This document shows, piece by piece, positions 35,532-45,605 of a stretch of 64,000 nucleotides of DNA. Under the pieces are notes generated by a model. That model saw nothing but the letters and a program-made list of their open reading frames with translations. It was not told the DNA's origin and ran no database searches. Every line of letters begins with the position of its first letter. Positions within the stretch are counted from its first letter, which is position 1. A program made the translations under genes and the position numbers. This stretch comes from Vespa crabro (taxonomy: Eukaryota > Arthropoda > Insecta > Hymenoptera > Vespidae), in assembly GCF_910589235.1 (NCBI RefSeq), contig NC_060956.1:13172999-13236998 (forward strand). Direction: 5' to 3'.

Positions 35532-38224
35532 CGTTCGTTCGTTCGTTCGTTCGTTCGTTCGTTCGTTCGTTCGTTCGTTCGTTCGTTCGTTCGTTCGTTC
35601 GTTCGTTCGTTCGTTCGTTCGTTCGTTCGTTCGTTCGTTCGTTCGTTCGTTCGTTCGTTCGTTCGTTCGTTCGTTCGTTCGTTCGTTCGTTCGTTCGTTC
35701 GTTCGTTCGTTCGTTCGTTCGTTCGTTCGTTCGTTCGTTCGTTCGTTCGTTCGTTCGTTCGTTCGTTCGTTCGTTCGTTCGTTCGTTCGTTCGTTCGTTC
35801 GTTCGTTCGTTCGTTCGTTCGTTCGTTCGTTCGTTCGTTCGTTCGTTCGTTCGTTCGTTCGTTCGTTCGTTCGTTCGTTCGTTCGTTCGTTCGTTCGTTC
35901 GTTCGTTCGTTCGTTCGTTCGTTCGTTCGTTCGTTCGTTCGTTCGTTCGTTCGTTCGTTCGTTCGTTCGTTCGTTCGTTCGTTCGTTCGTTCGTTCGTTC
36001 GTTCGTTCGTTCGTTCGTTCGTTCGTTCGTTCGTTCGTTCGTTCGTTCGTTCGTTCGTTCGTTCGTTCGTTCGTTCGTTCGTTCGTTCGTTCGTTCGTTC
36101 GTTCGTTCGTTCGTTCGTTCGTTCGTTCGTTCGTTCGTTCGTTCGTTCGTTCGTTCGTTCGTTCGTTCGTTCGTTCGTTCGTTCGTTCGTTCGTTCGTTC
36201 GTTCGTTCGTTCGTTCGTTCGTTCGTTCGTTCGTTCGTTCGTTCGTTCGTTCGTTCGTTCGTTCGTTCGTTCGTTCGTTCGTTCGTTCGTTCGTTCGTTC
36301 GTTCGTTCGTTCGTTCGTTCGTTCGTTCGTTCGTTCGTTCGTTCGTTCGTTCGTTCGTTCGTTCGTTCGTTCGTTCGTTCGTTCGTTCGTTCGTTCGTTC
36401 GTTCGTTCGTTCGTTCGTTCGTTCGTTCGTTCGTTCGTTCGTTCGTTCGTTCGTTCGTTCGTTCGTTCGTTCGTTCGTTCGTTCGTTCGTTCGTTCGTTC
36501 GTTCGTTCGTTCGTTCGTTCGTTCGTTCGTTCGTTCGTTCGTTCGTTCGTTCGTTCGTTCGTTCGTTCGTTCGTTCGTTCGTTCGTTCGTTCGTTCGTTC
36601 GTTCGTTCGTTCGTTCGTTCGTTCGTTCGTTCGTTCGTTCGTTCGTTCGTTCGTTCGTTCGTTCGTTCGTTCGTTCGTTCGTTCGTTCGTTCGTTCGTTC
36701 GTTCGTTCGTTCGTTCGTTCGTTCGTTCGTTCGTTCGTTCGTTCGTTCGTTCGTTCGTTCGTTCGTTCGTTCGTTCGTTCGTTCGTTCGTTCGTTCGTTC
36801 GTTCGTTCGTTCGTTCGTTCGTTCGTTCGTTCGTTCGTTCGTTCGTTCGTTCGTTCGTTCGTTCGTTCGTTCGTTCGTTCGTTCGTTCGTTCGTTCGTTC
36901 GTTCGTTCGTTCGTTCGTTCGTTCGTTCGTTCGTTCGTTCGTTCGTTCGTTCGTTCGTTCGTTCGTTCGTTCGTTCGTTCGTTCGTTCGTTCGTTCGTTC
37001 GTTCGTTCGTTCGTTCGTTCGTTCGTTCGTTCGTTCGTTCGTTCGTTCGTTCGTTCGTTCGTTCGTTCGTTCGTTCGTTCGTTCGTTCGTTCGTTCGTTC
37101 GTTCGTTCGTTCGTTCGTTCGTTCGTTCGTTCGTTCGTTCGTTCGTTCGTTCGTTCGTTCGTTCGTTCGTTCGTTCGTTCGTTCGTTCGTTCGTTCGTTC
37201 GTTCGTTCGTTCGTTCGTTCGTTCGTTCGTTCGTTCGTTCGTTCGTTCGTTCGTTCGTTCGTTCGTTCGTTCGTTCGTTCGTTCGTTCGTTCGTTCGTTC
37301 GTTCGTTCGTTCGTTCGTTCGTTCGTTCGTTCGTTCGTTCGTTCGTTCGTTCGTTCGTTCGTTCGTTCGTTCGTTCGTTCGTTCGTTCGTTCGTTCGTTC
37401 GTTCGTTCGTTCGTTCGTTCGTTCGTTCGTTCGTTCGTTCGTTCGTTCGTTCGTTCGTTCGTTCGTTCGTTCGTTCGTTCGTTCGTTCGTTCGTTCGTTC
37501 GTTCGTTCGTTCGTTCGTTCGTTCGTTCGTTCGTTCGTTCGTTCGTTCGTTCGTTCGTTCGTTCGTTCGTTCGTTCGTTCGTTCGTTCGTTCGTTCGTTC
37601 GTTCGTTCGTTCGTTCGTTCGTTCGTTCGTTCGTTCGTTCGTTCGTTCGTTCGTTCGTTCGTTCGTTCGTTCGTTCGTTCGTTCGTTCGTTCGTTCGTTC
37701 GTTCGTTCGTTCGTTCGTTCGTTCGTTCGTTCGTTCGTTCGTTCGTTCGTTCGTTCGTTCGTTCGTTCGTTCGTTCGTTCGTTCGTTCGTTCGTTCGTTC
37801 GTTCGTTCGTTCGTTCGTTCGTTCGTTCGTTCGTTCGTTCGTTCGTTCGTTCGTTCGTTCGTTCGTTCGTTCGTTCGTTCGTTCGTTCGTTCGTTCGTTC
37901 GTTCGTTCGTTCGTTCGTTCGTTCGTTCGTTCGTTCGTTCGTTCGTTCGTTCGTTCGTTCGTTCGTTCGTTCGTTCGTTCGTTCGTTCGTTCGTTCGTTC
38001 GTTCGTTCGTTCGTTCGTTCGTTCGTTCGTTCGTTCGTTCGTTCGTTCGTTCGTTCGTTCGTTCGTTCGTTCGTTCGTTCGTTCGTTCGTTCGTTCGTTC
38101 GTTCGTTCGTTCGTTCGTTCGTTCGTTCGTTCGTTCGTTCGTTCGTTCGTTCGTTCGTTCGTTCGTTCGTTCGTTCGTTCGTTCGTTCGTTCGTTCGTTC
38201 GTTCGTTCGTTCGTTCGTTCGTTC
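35532..38224. repeat. Giant perfect (TTCG)n / (CGAA)n array, about 673 copies
   Basis: The tetranucleotide repeats without a visible substitution or indel for 2,693 bp. It begins abruptly after CATATTTA and ends abruptly before TGGCCCTG. Four bases against a three-base code give a 12-bp coding period, so every + frame reads FVRS repeats and every - frame reads NERT repeats with no stop. Frames of more than 900 codons across it are artefacts of the repeat. The array holds a CpG every 4 bp, about 673 in all. On one strand, CG-CG pairs separated by T-T mismatches would allow slipped hairpins, as in expandable CTG and CCTG repeats; that analogy is inference. Assembly-collapsed or over-extended length is possible. 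Confidence 0.97.
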
Positions 38225-39682
38225 TGGCCCTGTAATTGGGCCCAAACTCTTAGCTCCGCTCGACCGGCCAAAGATTATACACCCGCATGTCCCGAGGGCC
38301 CGGAGGCAAACGTTCTTGTGTGATATATTATGCTGCAGATACCTGTATCTGATTCAGGAGGTGAAGCCGGCGTAAACGGAGTAACTTTTTCGATCGCACG
38401 CTTAAAAGTGTGTTTCACGGGATCTGTTGGATTCGTTTGGATCCATCTTAGATCGATAGAAAAATAACGATGGTCTAACGCGAAGATTAGTTAGACTTTA
38501 AACATAGAATTTTTTTCGTAAATTGTTTATATCCAAGCGGGCAGAACTGAGTTCCGTTTTCTTTGTCCTTTTGGCGCACCAAAATTCAAGGATGAAGGTA
38601 TTTCGTGCCGCGCGCAGCCGACTATCGGCAATCGAAAGTTGCTATCGCTTCGACTCCATCAAAAAGAGAGAAAGAGGGAAAAAAAGATCGCAACACCGTC
38701 CCCACGCACGGTCGAACGTCCGCTAAGAGCGATTCGTGACTCCGACATCTGCGCGCACAGACCCCAATTACGTTCCTGGATCTTTTGTATTCGCGTTAAC
38801 CCGACGCAATTATAAATTCCTTTGTTCTTGCATAAAGTATTCTCCTCGCGTTGTGTCTCTCGAGAAATATAAAGAAAGGCCACTGTCGGCACCTACCGTT
38901 TAACTTTGCGATGACACCCTTTGTGCATTATAAAACGCGCAAGTTCCCATAATTAATATGATCTCACTTTTTTCTATGTGAACGATATTTTTAACGAGAC
39001 GAGAGTATATATCGAGGAGTCTTAAGCAGTTGCAATGGAGCTTTATCGAATGGTTATCGATGATTATACATACCTATGTATTATTCGTCATTTAAAAATG
39101 TAGGTACTCTGTCTCTTCGTGTCTGACATATCGGCTTGTAAAATAGCCTTAAATTTACATTCAGTCGATCAAAGAGTATATCTCTCGTGTTTATTTCCAC
39201 TATAGAATATAAATATACAGGGAGTTACACGGAAAGTTTGTTAGAAATATTCGAACTATTTAATAAAGCAATACTATGAATAGACTATACGATCTTACAA
39301 CAGCAGTATTTTTGAAACGTAAATTCTCGCCATAAATTCAATATCATTTTACAAGAAGAAAGATCATATCAAAGGATTTCTTATATTTTTAGTCAAATCA
39401 TTAAATCAATATAAGGGTTCATTCAATCCATTTTAGTCACAAGTATCCAAAAAATAGCTGAGAGCGTGGAAACAAGCACATTTCTAGATATCAGTCCATT
39501 CGGTAAACGTTCTCCATTGTCTTGCATGACCCTGTCATTAGGAGCACGGGTTCATGAAAAAAGCGGTATACGTATCTGGCTGGAAGGTGCGTTCGCATAG
39601 GCACAATGTCGGTCTTTCATTACGTTCGGGTCTCTCAATGCCAGGGTGTTATATATCTGTTGCAAGCTGCTATATCTATGGT

Positions 39683-39684
<2 letters not shown>
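38225..39684. other. Non-coding stretch right of the TTCG array
   Basis: The first 150 bp are GC-rich, with the inverted pair GGCCC/GGGCC at 38227-38242 and CGACCGGCC. The rest is AT-rich with no supported gene. Confidence 0.45.

Positions 39685-39767
<83 letters not shown>
39685..39767. repeat. (AG)n microsatellite, perfect
   Basis: About 41 uninterrupted AG units, the longest perfect dinucleotide run in the window. A 248-codon + frame crossing it is mostly repeat and low-complexity sequence. Confidence 0.97.
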
Positions 39768-39769
<2 letters not shown>

Positions 39770-40360
39770 AAGGCACACCATCTCTCGTGTCGGCACGAAC
39801 GTGCTCGCCAGAGAAAAATATCGCGCGCGGGGAAGCTTTGCTCTCGCGCGCGCAATCGTTGTAGCCACGCCCGTGGCGGATTCCTCATACGTAACTCGTG
39901 CGGTGGCTCGACCTACCAGGCCCCGTTCTCCTTCTCCTACGTTTCGCTGTCTAAGATTACGGGCACGATGCTTTTATTGCAATTGAATCCCTACCCCTCC
40001 TTCTCCTTCTCCTCTCTACCCTTTCTTGCTCTCTACCTTTTCCGCCTCTCTTCTCCTTCTTCTCATCTCCTTCTCCTCCTCCTCCTCTTCTTCTTCTTCT
40101 TCTTCTCCGCTTCCTCCCTCGTTTCATTCTCTTTCTCTTTCTATTTTGTATCTCCTTTCGCTCATCCTCCTACACCACCTACATCTCTTTTTCTCTCTTC
40201 TTCCTTCCATCTCATCCTTCTTCACTACCACTGTCCCCGTTCTCTCCTTATGAAATATTTTACTCGACCATACCTTTTTTGCTTCTGCGCCCCTGGTTGA
40301 CTATATGCTTTTATATTACAAGTTTTGCTCTTACACACTTTTCTCTCTCTTGCACTCTCA
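39768..40360. other. CpG patch then pyrimidine-rich low-complexity sequence
   Basis: 39790-39960 is CpG-rich (CGCGCGCGCAATCG). 39985-40250 is a degenerate CTT/TCC-rich tract. Ser/Leu-rich open frames are compositional. Confidence 0.5.
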
Positions 40361-40407
40361 CTTCCTCTCTCTCTCTCTCTCTCCCTCTCTCTCTCTCTCT
40401 CTTTCTC
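40361..40407. repeat. (CT)n microsatellite
   Basis: CT units with two CCC interruptions. It lies about 80 bp upstream of the YY1/Pho-like site. On the other strand it is a run of GAGA-factor motifs. Confidence 0.9.
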
Positions 40408-40485
40408 GGAGACTCTCATCTTATTGCTCGTGAGCGAGAGGGATCTGCGGCTCATTAAAGCGATGCTTTCTTGATCCCCTAATTA

Positions 40486-40496
40486 CAAGATGGCGG
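40486..40496 (+). promoter_or_regulatory. YY1/Pho-type site CAAGATGGCGG
   Basis: The site matches the known YY1 (insect Pho) consensus CAARATGGCGGC over its first 11 positions. In many animals this motif sits at transcription or translation starts of housekeeping and mitochondrial genes, with its ATG used as the start codon. A second GCCAT core (reverse strand of ATGGC) lies at about 40508, and a GAGA tract lies 80 bp upstream. Confidence 0.4.
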
Positions 40497-40624
40497 TTGC
40501 GGCTACATGGCGTCCAAATATTTTACGCAGTTTCTCTAGAGGCTCTTGCGTACGTATTCGTTTCTCTTCGACCGATTTCAGCTCTCACTATACTCACTAT
40601 CATCGTTTTGTTTTTCTTTACTAG
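40490..40624 (+). CDS. Possible first exon with mitochondrial-presequence-like N-terminus
   Basis: The ATG inside the CAAGATGGCGG motif opens a 44-codon frame. It begins MAVAATWRPNILRSFSRGSC and continues VRIRFSSTDF. It is rich in Arg, Ser and Ala, lacks acidic residues in the first 28 positions and carries an RFSS segment like a processing-peptidase site, all typical of matrix-targeting peptides. In one two-exon model a donor at 40554 (TAC|GTATTC) is joined to an acceptor after TTCTTTACTAG (40624). This removes a 71-nt intron and gives 115 codons ending at 40908. The second part matches no family I recognise, and the donor is weak. The unspliced frame stops at 40622-40624. Confidence 0.25.
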   Translation: MAVAATWRPNILRSFSRGSCVRIRFSSTDFSSHYTHYHRFVFLY

Positions 40625-40908
40625 TATCGGGCGTGCAATGCTGTATCGACGAGTACCTACCTAGTCATTATTTCTCGCGAGAGACGGATAGAATAGTCGA
40701 GCCGATGCAATGGCGTTCAAATCGTTGCGTGGAAACGCGTCCGCGAACGCTTTTCAAGAAATCCTACTACTTACCGAGTTTTATGGCGTGTAAAGAAATG
40801 CCACGATTTTCCCGTAATTTGATATCTTCTTTTACTAAGACGAACATTTACGTAGTTTTCGAACTTTCAACCATCTTTGAGGCTACGTTTTATTTTCTTT
40901 CACTTTAG

Positions 40909-42426
40909 CTTATTCCCAAGTATCTTTGATACTCATCTACAATGGCGTCTTAAAGAAACGAGTGAATTCTACTTTTTCATTACGTACAATTATTTTCTTT
41001 TTATTCGGAGCAATTGATGGATTCTTATCTCGGAATAAAGTTCGAGAATTGTAATTGTGTGTAAGAAATTTGTTGAAACTAATTGAGTAAGGAAGCTTCG
41101 AAATTAATGGTCAAGTAATAAGATTTAAATGTTATTTTTTTTTGCCTGACATTTGAATTTTTGTCATGATATCCAGTAACAGTACACAACCGACAAAGTT
41201 TTCTAAGATCAGAAACGTTATAGCTTTTCCTCGCTCAGTAAATTTACATCCATAAATTCTTTCTAATTTTTCATGATATCCTTTGAAATGAGACAAAGTC
41301 TTTTGTCTACAGAAAAATGGAATCTATATAAAGATTAGATCAGCGTATCAACAGATGTTGAGTCGATGTCTAGTTTCGACGATGTCGATATCGTTGCTCT
41401 CGGTATAAAAGCAAAAAGGGCGATATTGTTGAAGGTGTTCCGTGTTTGGGTATGCAGGCTATCGTGTTTTCCTAGCGGAAGAGTGGAATGAATAATGATG
41501 AGACAATAGTGCTCTAATATGTATACGCTCACATACATATGTATGAATGCATGAATGTATATTTAACGGATTTTCGGCCACATAACGAGACCGAATTATA
41601 CTACGTCGCTCTATAGATATGTTGAGTATGTTATATGTTAAGTAATTTATATAAAAACAATGTATCAGTGGGAACAGACTAAGTTGGAATTGATCGAGTA
41701 TAGTTAGTTTGAATAAAATCATCGTGACAAAGCGATCATGTCATTGGATCGATAAGACCAAAGTTAGAAAAATTGTGGATAATGCAAGAATATTTCCCGA
41801 AAAGAAAAAAGTGCCTGATAATTCTTGGAACAAAACGTCGGAGTTAAACTACGTTTACGTCGCGACGTTGTCGTGTTTGTTTTTAATTCGACTCTTGATC
41901 CTCCACCCTCTCACGAGTCTCTTTTTCGGACAATGGTAAAAGAGGTGGCCCCGTTAAGGGAGAGGAGGCGGTCCATGTCCGCAGGTTGTGAGCATTGTTT
42001 CCAAGAAAGTTCGCCCGAAGGGCGCGGGCTTCTTCAGGTTGCTGGCGTCCTACCGAGCGGCCCACGCCGACTGCCGCTCATCGACGTTCCGACAGCCCCA
42101 GGACTCAGAACTCCTCTCCACGATCCTCTCTACGATCCTCCCCATGGCTCTTCTTCCTCCTTCTTTTCCTCCTCTCTCTTCTTCTTCTTCTTCGCGAATC
42201 CTCCCTCTACTTCTTCGTCTCACCTTCATCTCCGAAGAGGTCCAACATCCCTCTGGTAGACCGACGAGAAAAGTCGGCTTCACCGATCTCCCTTCTTTTC
42301 GTGCTCCCTTCTTTTCGTTTGCGTGGCGTGGGTGTGCGTGCCTTCACTTTGCTTGGTAATCGTATGTAAATCGTATAGCAGATCTCTCCCGTCGTAGTCG
42401 CGCGACCGCCTGGATGAAGAAGGAGG
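40909..42426. other. Non-coding stretch with a GC-rich patch
   Basis: AT-rich to about 41880, with a 7-bp hairpin AGACAAA/TTTGTCT at 41291-41308. 41930-42250 is GC-rich and open in several frames on both strands. One frame reads VRPKGAGFFRLLASYRAAHADC and another, from an ATG at 41935, runs 108 codons, but neither is recognised and no frame is clearly favoured. Confidence 0.4.

Positions 42427-42508
<82 letters not shown>
42427..42508. repeat. Compound (CT)n(AT)n microsatellite
   Basis: About 14 CT units (42427-42454) pass directly into about 27 AT units (42455-42508) without a spacer. Confidence 0.95.
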
Positions 42509-42513
<5 letters not shown>

Positions 42514-43105
42514 CTGCCGCGAAATGGACCGTGCAGCTCCTTACCCCGCGGCGGATACGGAGGATAGCCGCGTGCGTTGCTCATAAACAAATTATCCGGA
42601 CCCAAGGGTCGAAGGTCTATTGAACTGAGGCGATCCGTTCTCCGTTCTCATTTACATAGTTAGCCCCGAAGCTGCAGATGCCCTCTCCTCTTCATCCTCC
42701 TCCACCTTCTTCTTCTCTTCCTTCTTATATTCCTATGGCTCTTCTTACTCCTCTCGGAGTCTTCGAGCCATCTGAAGATAGCAACTCTTTCAACTTCGTA
42801 GAGCTACCTCTCGTATCATCCTTCGATCTAATCAACCGTCCATCTCGATAAAATTTCTCCTTCGACCGTATACAGAATTTATTCTAGCGCAATTCTACTC
42901 ATCGACAAAAAGGCTTTCTCTCTTCTTGAGAGATCACTACGAAGGAGTAAGTATGGAGACGAAGTTCGTGTTTTGTTTTATCGGCTTGGTCCGCATAATC
43001 ACAGTGCCCCATAGCGCTACTCCCGAGTCGAAAAAGATCGTAGTAAAGCAGTCGCGAGAGGGTTGCTTCGAGAGAGGAGTAGGGGCTATTTTTTTTCCAA
43101 ACACT
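42509..43105. other. Non-coding stretch
   Basis: Mixed composition with a TCC-rich segment (42685-42730). GGA|GTAAGTAT (GT at 42947) is a strong donor consensus on +, but no convincing exon start was found upstream. A + frame from 42953 starts METKFVFCFIGLV, hydrophobic, and runs into the GA repeat. Confidence 0.35.
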
Positions 43106-43225
43106 GAGGGAGAGAGAGAGAGAGAGAGGGAGGGAGAGAGACAGATAGACAGATAGACAGACAGACAGACAGACAGAGGGAGAGAGAAAGACAGAGCAAA
43201 AGAGAGAAAGAGAGAAGAGAGATGA
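43106..43225. repeat. Compound (GA)n / (GACA)n repeat
   Basis: GA-rich ends surround a GACA/GATA-type core at 43139-43178 (GACAGACAGACAGACAG). Confidence 0.95.
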
Positions 43226-43735
43226 AGAAGAGGCGTTGGCTGGCAGGTTGAATCGTTGAGAGAGGCGGCTGGAGGGACTTCGACGAAGGCGAGGAAGACG
43301 GGTGGGGGTACGGAAGCGGCGGTGGGGCTGTCAAGACATCGCGTCGGTGGAAAAGGGGGAGAGGAAAGGGAAGTTGGAGTCCCCTCTCGCAAGCCGCCCC
43401 CGCCACCCGCCGCATGATTGCTTCCCCGAGGCAGGCATCGCGTGTCAGGCCCCTCTTACACACCACTCTCTCCGCTCCCGCTTCTTCTCCGCTGCTTACC
43501 TGCTTGCCTGCTTGCCTGCCTGGCTAACGTTTGCTCGCTTACTTCGACGCCCAACCCCTCTACTTGTTCATGACTCGACAGGCCCAGCACGTATCACCGC
43601 CCGCACAGTTCAAGTCCCGTCGACACAGCCGACTGCCCGCCTAAGACTTCGTCGATGCACCTTTTGCCATCGTTTCGCTTCGCCGAAGAATCGAGTACGA
43701 GCTGGGGAAAAAAGGAGGGCCTTCTTTGGTGAACA
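43226..43735. promoter_or_regulatory. CpG/GC-rich promoter-like block
   Basis: About 500 bp of GC-rich sequence lies between a purine satellite and AT-rich DNA. It includes CTTGCCTGC repeats (43497-43525) and many CpG and CCCGCC motifs. Long open frames on both strands reflect scarcity of stops. The minus-strand CAAGCAG|GTAAGC (GT at 43497-43496) is donor-like but lies in the tetranucleotide repeat. Composition suggests a promoter or 5' exon region; direction is unknown. Confidence 0.25.
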
Positions 43736-45548
43736 TAATTTAAACGATATTTCATTCGTTTTTGAAATATTTCACTATTTCAATATTTCAATACTTTACT
43801 ATATTAATATTTGTATCCTCGTCTTCTATATCAATGATTTATATAGATTATATATGTACATAGTACAATCAAAAAGTGATAATTGTTAAGAATACTATTT
43901 GATTCCTAAGGCAATGCATATCGCTGCCGTGTAGGTAATCATAGCGAAGGTATATCTATGTATATATATCATAGATCCGAGAAAGATAGAGCAAATGATG
44001 AACTTTTCGGAATTAGACACGCAGATAGTTGAGACATATTATCGGATTATGTATGGAAGATTTTTAATAATTGGAAGTGAAACGATAAGATGAACTAGTA
44101 TAAATATTGCGATAGATAATATCATTTATTCCTTGAAGGTTAGTTACGTCGGCAAGTGTCTTTAAGTATTCAGTTTAAATCTTAAAGCTTCCCTTGGAAT
44201 TGGCGAATCGGACAACGACGAGGCATCGTATATTGGGTTGTAGTCTACAGACATATAATTGGCCTAGACGAACCCACCTGTTACCGTGAGTTAGTCACGG
44301 CATTGAAATCGTGGCGTATCTTTCGTAGCTTCGGTGCTATTACGAAACATCCCAGACGTCGTCCAAGGAAATAATTTTCCACTCTGCTCGCGTTGCCTGT
44401 AATTTTCCAATTTCGCTTTTGTCGATAATACTCTAATAGTCCACCCTCATCTTCCATCGTTAACCTGGCACTGACGATAACGTCGTAAAACTCTTCATTA
44501 CCGTAAACTTGTCATCGTCTAAACTTCGCGGAATACGATAGACTCGTGAATGAATTCTGGATGGTGTCAATCTTTGTGACAAAAAATTGTCAGAGATATC
44601 TTCACATACGTGCTTGCAAAGAGTAGAATGACTTTTCTAATTTCAAAATATCTATTTCCTGTGGCCAGAGATATTTCAACCGATTTCGGAATAACCGGTT
44701 GTAACGATATCATATGTCATTTGAGGTTGGACCTCATAAACGAGTCTTTATTTGATAATAATTGCGACGTAAGGACCATAAACAGTGATTTTCAAAATTT
44801 CGAATCTAATGTCAGGTATTTCGGTATCCTTTCCTCGTTTTGTTATTTCTCATTTTCCTTTGATATTACTCGTTTAAAATCCACTACTCGTTCCTAAATT
44901 CACTACTTTCGACAAATATGAAGCTGTTTCAAATCAGACTTGAAACTCTTCAGTTTATAAAGCTACTTGCTAACGCATTTGATTTCGATACAACAATGAA
45001 AGAATAAAACAATCGGCTTTTTATCTCGCAAATCGGTAGAGTTGTTGTCATAAATTCGTTGTGATACGGTCAGGCAGCAGATTTCGCACGAATATAAAGC
45101 ACTTGAACACTATGGAAGAAGTTTATGGAAAATATAATTAACAGGTTATATAAAGCGCTTCAATGCGGCTCCAACAACTTACGTACATATATCGCTGTTG
45201 GAAAGAAAAGATGGTCCTTTTGTTCTCACAGGTTTCTCGGTAGTAACGACTCTTCATAGTTCGGACTCGTCTCGTAGGGTGGTAAGAGCTCCGCCCGCGA
45301 CCTCTCTCTTTTTTTCATCTCTCTTCCTCTTCATTCTTCTTTTCTCTTTATCCGTCCTTTATCCTCTCTTCCACTGGTACATCCTGCGCTTCATCTTCCC
45401 TTTCTTTTTCTCTTCAGAACTCGATACGACGAAAAGAGAGGAAGAGTCGAAACCACAAATCTATAATTTGCCCCTTGCGATGCGTATAATCATCGAATAC
45501 CAGAAACTATACTATTCATTATTTCATTCGGCGCATTTGCTACCACCA
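43736..45548. other. Non-coding AT-rich stretch
   Basis: No supported gene. It is TA-rich around 43790-43870 and pyrimidine-rich around 45300-45420. Confidence 0.45.
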
Positions 45549-45602
45549 GCGCGCCCTTTTCGCGAAGGCGCGCGATATAAATCCCCCGGTCATTATGCTA
45601 AT
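45549..45602. promoter_or_regulatory. GC hairpin with adjacent TATA-like and POU/Otx-like motifs
   Basis: GCGCGC (45549-45554) pairs with GCGCGC (45568-45573) across an 11-13-nt loop region whose CTT/AAG adds three more pairs after one bulged C. TATAAAT follows at 45576-45582, then TATGCTAATCC at 45595-45605, which resembles a POU-domain octamer variant fused to a TAATCC homeodomain core. No downstream start or exon was identified, so promoter status is inferred from motifs only. Confidence 0.2.
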
Positions 45603-45605
45603 CCG

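Noticed and set aside
35386..38375. Frames of more than 900 codons on both strands
   Set aside because: They are the TTCG repeat read in triplets (FVRS or NERT). All six frames are open, so openness carries no coding information.
39554..40300. 248-codon + frame
   Set aside because: Made mainly of the (AG)n microsatellite and a CTT/TCC low-complexity tract.
41825..42259. 144-codon + frame, and a second frame reading VRPKGAGFFRLLASYRAAHADC
   Set aside because: Several frames on both strands are open together in a GC-rich patch, so no frame can be preferred. No domain seen.
43302..43889. 195-codon + frame
   Set aside because: Starts at GTG, its first two thirds lie in GC-rich sequence where stops are rare in every frame, and its tail is AT-rich Ile/Tyr/Asn. 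No domain recognised.
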